A model generated the notes under the pieces. The model ran no database searches. It was not told where the DNA came from and was given only the letters and a program-made list of their open reading frames with translations. Shown here piece after piece: positions 61,198-64,000 of a DNA stretch of 64,000 nt (position 1 is its first letter; every line of letters begins with the position of its first letter). The stretch is from the NCBI GenBank assembly GCA_036274195.1, contig DASUGD010000190.1, positions 38,490 to 102,489 on the forward strand. Reading direction: 5' to 3'. Position numbers and translations under genes: made by a program. This DNA comes from JAJKIV01 sp036274195 (GTDB lineage Bacteria > Gemmatimonadota > Gemmatimonadetes > Gemmatimonadales > Gemmatimonadaceae).

Positions 61198-62505
61198 TTA
61201 CGCGGCTCGCCTCCGGAGAACGATCCGCAGCGGATTCCCGGTGAATCCCCATGCTTCACGGAAGCCGTTGTGCAGATACCTCACGTAGTGCTCGGCGAGC
61301 AACTCCGGGTGATTGCCGAATACCGCGATCGTCGGGGGCGCCACCTCGACCTGCGTCGCGTAGAGCAGCTTGATCTCGCGACCAGCAGCCTGCGGCGGTT
61401 GCCGTCGAGCCACGAGCGCCTCGAGCGTGTTGTTGACCTGTGATGTCGTGATTCGTTTCGAGCGCTCGGCATCGACCTCGACCAGCATATCGAGCACGCG
61501 CGTTACTCGCTGGCCGGTAAGCGCGGACGTGAACAGGAACGGAACGAACGACAGGAACGGTACGCGTTCCGACGCTTCCTTCTGGAACCGGCTGGCGGTC
61601 TTGTCGTCCTTCTCCTTGAGGTCCCATTTGTTCACGACGACGATGAGGCCACGCCCCGCTTCCCACGCCAGGTTGGCGATCTTCAGATCCTGGTTCTGAA
61701 TGCCCTCGACCGCGTCGATGATCAGCAGGCAGATGTCGGCGCGCTCGATGGCCCGACGCGTCCGAAGCGCCGAGTAGAACTCGATCCCGTCGTCGACCCT
61801 CGACTGCCGCCGGAGCCCTGCCGTGTCGATGAATACGATCGACCGATCGTGGTAACGCATTGGCGTGTCGATGGCATCGCGTGTCGTTCCGGCCACGTCG
61901 GACACCACCAGGCGCTCCTCGCCTAACAAGCGATTCACGAACGAGGACTTTCCGACGTTCGGCCTGCCGATGACCGCGACGCGCAGGGCGTCCAGCGCCT
62001 CTGCAGGAGCCTGCGGGATCCGCTCGACCACGACATCGAGCAGATCACCGGAGTTCTTGCCGTTGATGGCCGAGACGGGAATGGGGTCGCCAGCGCCGAG
62101 CTGGTAAAACTCGTAGAAGTCCGTGGCGCGCGGGTCGTCAGCCTTGTTCGCGACGAGTACCCAGGGCTTCTGTGATTCTCGCAGCATGTCGACCACGTAG
62201 GCGTCCATCGGATGGACACCCGCCTTCGCATCGACGACGAGCAAGAGGAGATCAGCCTCTTCGATCGCTTCATCCACCTGGCGGCGAATCTCGACGTCCA
62301 TCGGGGCACGCGGGTCGTCCGTCACGCCGCCCGTGTCGACGAGCCAGAACGATCGCCCCGCCCACTCGGCCTCGGCAAAGTGGCGATCGCGCGTGGTGCC
62401 TGCCTCGTCGCTCACGATCGCCGCGTCAGCCCCGACGATGCGATTGAACAGCGCCGACTTCCCGACGTTAGGCCGGCCGATGAGCGCAACAACCGGGACA
62501 TTCAT
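61198..62505 (-). CDS. der: GTPase Der
   Basis: 435 residues. Two tandem GTPase domains, each with GRPNVGKS (10-17 and about 180), with DTGG/DTAG switch motifs and NKAD/NKWD base-recognition motifs, then a KH-like C-terminal domain. It acts in 50S ribosome assembly. plsY starts one base after its stop. Confidence 0.96.
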   Translation of the reverse strand: MNVPVVALIGRPNVGKSALFNRIVGADAAIVSDEAGTTRDRHFAEAEWAGRSFWLVDTGGVTDDPRAPMDVEIRRQVDEAIEEADLLLLVVDAKAGVHPMDAYVVDMLRESQKPWVLVANKADDPRATDFYEFYQLGAGDPIPVSAINGKNSGDLLDVVVERIPQAPAEALDALRVAVIGRPNVGKSSFVNRLLGEERLVVSDVAGTTRDAIDTPMRYHDRSIVFIDTAGLRRQSRVDDGIEFYSALRTRRAIERADICLLIIDAVEGIQNQDLKIANLAWEAGRGLIVVVNKWDLKEKDDKTASRFQKEASERVPFLSFVPFLFTSALTGQRVTRVLDMLVEVDAERSKRITTSQVNNTLEALVARRQPPQAAGREIKLLYATQVEVAPPTIAVFGNHPELLAEHYVRYLHNGFREAWGFTGNPLRIVLRRRAA

Positions 62506-63809
62506 GCGGCACGCACTCCTGGTGCCGCCGGGGTGCCCTGTCCCTCCAGTGAGAGCACATCGACGAAATCGTACGAGGGATACACCGGCATCGGCAGCGA
62601 CTCGCGCACCACCATGAAGCGTTCGTCATCGAGGAACATGCCGGCCTCGTTGATGGTCTCCGCCGGAATGAGCGCAAGATCCAGGTCGTGCCGGCCGTCG
62701 AGCGCTCGACGAATGTCTGCGCCGACGAGCAGCCCGGCGGTCGTGGTCGTCGGACCAAACAGGGAGTTGGTCGTCGGAATGAGAACGAATTCCGCGCCCG
62801 TCGCGGCCGTGAGCTGCGCGAGCAGTGCCGGCATGAGCGGAGCCATCGACGTTCCGGTCACCACGCCGATGCGTCGTCCATCGAGCCGTGGCAGCGTCGG
62901 CGCTCCGGCGCGCACTCGTTCTCGCAACGACGTGACGGCCCCGACCCCATTCTCGATCTGCGCGAAGTCCCCGTAATGGTCGATCGCGGGGAGCTCGATC
63001 CCGGCGAGCAAGTAGAGCTCGTCCGACCCGTAGACCCACGGGTCTCCACGCTCGACACTCGCCCGAGCCTCCCATCGGTGCACGACTTCGAGAAGCCCTC
63101 GGGATCGCTCTGCGCTCATCGACTCGCCAGTGTACAGATGCGAGAACTGCGTGAGCCCAACCGGAACGAGCGCGACGGAGATCACGGCATCGCCGAGGTC
63201 CCACAGGTCGCTCAGCGACTGCTCGAGCACGGCGCCATCGTTCAGCCCGGGGACGATGACCATCTGGCAGTGGAACTGAATTCCGTGAGCAGCCAGCCGG
63301 GTCAGCTGCTCCACGATATTGGGCACCCTCGGGTTGTTGAGCAGCAAGCGACGCGCTTCCCACGGCGTCGCGTGAACCGACACGTACAGCGGCGAGAGCC
63401 GGTACTCGATGATCCGCTGCTCGTCGCGCTCCTTCATGTTCGACAGCGTCGCGAAGTTGCCGTACGCGAACGACAGTCGGTAATCATCGTCGCGGATGTA
63501 GAGGTTCTTACGCAGTCCCTTCGGCAATCCCTCGATGAAGCAAAACTCGCAACGGTTGGCACATCGCCGGACGGACGGCGGCTCGAGCTCGACACCCAGC
63601 CCCTCACCCTCGGGACGCTCGATCTCGTAAACGATCTCTTCTCCATCCGGCAGTCGAGCTTCGATTACGAGCTCGTCGTCTGCTGTGAGGAACTCCCAAT
63701 CGAGGAAGTCGGCCAGTGCGCGCCCGTTCACCGTGAGTAACTCGGTGCCGGGCACGATGCCTATTTCCTGCGCGATGCTTTCGTCTGCGACGCGTGCGAC
63801 TCGAACCAT
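62502..63809 (-). CDS. DUF512 radical SAM-like protein with PDZ-type N-terminus
   Basis: 435 residues from ATG 63809; GTG 63842 would add 11 residues without family support. The N-terminal domain (VRVARVADESIAQEIGIVPG, LTVNGRALADFLDW) is PDZ-like. The cluster motif is CANRCEFCF (CX3CX2C), then the DUF512 block FIEGLPKGLRKNLYIRDDDY. The der-DUF512 pairing is also seen in Firmicutes. The enzymatic reaction is unknown. Confidence 0.88.
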   Translation of the reverse strand: MVRVARVADESIAQEIGIVPGTELLTVNGRALADFLDWEFLTADDELVIEARLPDGEEIVYEIERPEGEGLGVELEPPSVRRCANRCEFCFIEGLPKGLRKNLYIRDDDYRLSFAYGNFATLSNMKERDEQRIIEYRLSPLYVSVHATPWEARRLLLNNPRVPNIVEQLTRLAAHGIQFHCQMVIVPGLNDGAVLEQSLSDLWDLGDAVISVALVPVGLTQFSHLYTGESMSAERSRGLLEVVHRWEARASVERGDPWVYGSDELYLLAGIELPAIDHYGDFAQIENGVGAVTSLRERVRAGAPTLPRLDGRRIGVVTGTSMAPLMPALLAQLTAATGAEFVLIPTTNSLFGPTTTTAGLLVGADIRRALDGRHDLDLALIPAETINEAGMFLDDERFMVVRESLPMPVYPSYDFVDVLSLEGQGTPAAPGVRAA

Positions 63810-63890
63810 TTCCCATCCACCACGAGCGAAGGGGCGCGTCACGATTCGCTCCCCGAAAGACCTCGCCGATACCGACGCCGAGGCTCAACT

Positions 63891-63919
63891 ATTTTAGCAA
63901 CTCAATACGGCGAAATCAA
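63891..63919 (-). promoter_or_regulatory. Promoter of the minus-strand operon
   Basis: On the minus strand TTGATT (63919-63914), exactly 17 bases, then TAAAAT (63896-63891). It is the best promoter match in the window after nuo. It overlaps the stop codon of the upstream partial gene and would start transcription near 63884, about 75 bases before the DUF512 ATG. Confidence 0.6.
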
Positions 63920-64000
63920 TTACCGATAATCACTTCGGCCTTCCCGTCGTACGTCGGGTCGAGGTCGCGAAAACCGGGGCGCCTAACGAGTCGAGGGCCG
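63916..64000 (-). CDS. C-terminal end of an unidentified gene, cut by the window edge
   Basis: An open minus-strand frame of 27 residues ends at TGA (63918-63916), reading RRPGFRDLDPTYDGKAEVII then GN. The dispersed motif lies within it. The tail is too short to assign a family. Confidence 0.5.
   Translation of the reverse strand, partial: GPRLVRRPGFRDLDPTYDGKAEVIIGN

Larger units (their letters stand above)
285..63988. repeat. Dispersed 8-mer CGTTAGGC / GCCTAACG
   Basis: Short motif scattered across the window, mostly inside genes. Exact copies start at 5463, 5806, 6674, 7579, 8107, 14441, 16084, 16736, 20791, 21222, 24740, 25462, 26113, 31436, 33192, 35139, 36139, 39736, 42513, 47141, 47858, 48311, 56226, 56613, 57944, 58777, 62466 and 63981 (28 by eye). 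Near copies with one end base changed add about 22 (for example 285, 874, 4471, 12342, 13433, 18275, 19616, 26729, 27101, 27813, 29521, 29767, 31641, 37845, 37934, 40224, 51061, 51766, 60359, 61921). Both orientations occur about equally. Confidence 0.85.

Overview
The window is a gene-dense, high-GC (about 65% by eye) bacterial chromosome segment. It carries Gram-negative envelope genes (Kdo synthesis, Lpt lipopolysaccharide export, an outer-membrane-type protein), a 14-subunit complex I operon, the futalosine route to menaquinone, many GTG/TTG starts and 4-11 bp gene overlaps. Together with an sdhB of the type seen in menaquinone users, this fits Gemmatimonadota best. That assignment is an inference from gene content; no rRNA is present to settle it.

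Layout. 1-1468: the end of sdhB, a small tail-anchored protein and, on the minus strand, dcd. 1469-1678: a heptad-repeat element, an 11-bp inverted repeat and a promoter candidate. 1724-16259: nuoABCDEFGHIJKLMN on the plus strand. 16305-23560: phosphohexomutase, UPF0182 membrane protein, sucCD, a PTS-EIIA/CBS fusion and ndk. 23628-29623: yceD-rpmF-plsX-fabH-fabD-fabG-acpP-fabF (fatty-acid and phospholipid precursors). 29631-33319: mqnE-mqnA-mqnC and ispF (menaquinone and isoprenoids). 33336-36995: DedA protein, XerC/D recombinase, pabA/trpG and a secreted barrel-like protein. 37083-46779: kdsB-pyrG-kdsA-kdsC-kdsD-lptC-OstA-lptB-rpoN. 46776-53972: glycosyltransferases, a flippase-like protein, a YfhO-like protein, polyprenyl-phosphate mannosyltransferase and dapF. 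The rest is on the minus strand: a TPR protein, tRNA-Arg(CCT), then a tightly overlapping operon read from about 63890 down to 55033 (radical SAM DUF512 protein, der, plsY, gpsA, merR-like, GT2, surE, pcm, a Pro/Ala-rich unknown, acyP, apt).

How it fits together. SdhB and complex I feed electrons to menaquinone made by the Mqn enzymes; sucCD supplies succinate for SDH. The fab/plsX/plsY/gpsA genes make phospholipid, and the kds/lpt genes make and export LPS.

Two layers of structure are not explained by the genes. First, an 8-mer, CGTTAGGC/GCCTAACG, is scattered through genes on both strands about ten times more often than base composition predicts. Second, a family of palindromic GGGAAC/GGGAAT heptad-repeat elements has become part of protein-coding sequence: inside kdsA in frame, as the N-terminus of ispF, and as the N-terminus of a glycosyltransferase. 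In all three it is read in the same frame and gives the same peptide (GTGNRE.GTE followed by Pro/Val/Ser-rich residues). No CRISPR array, IS element, prophage or rRNA was seen.
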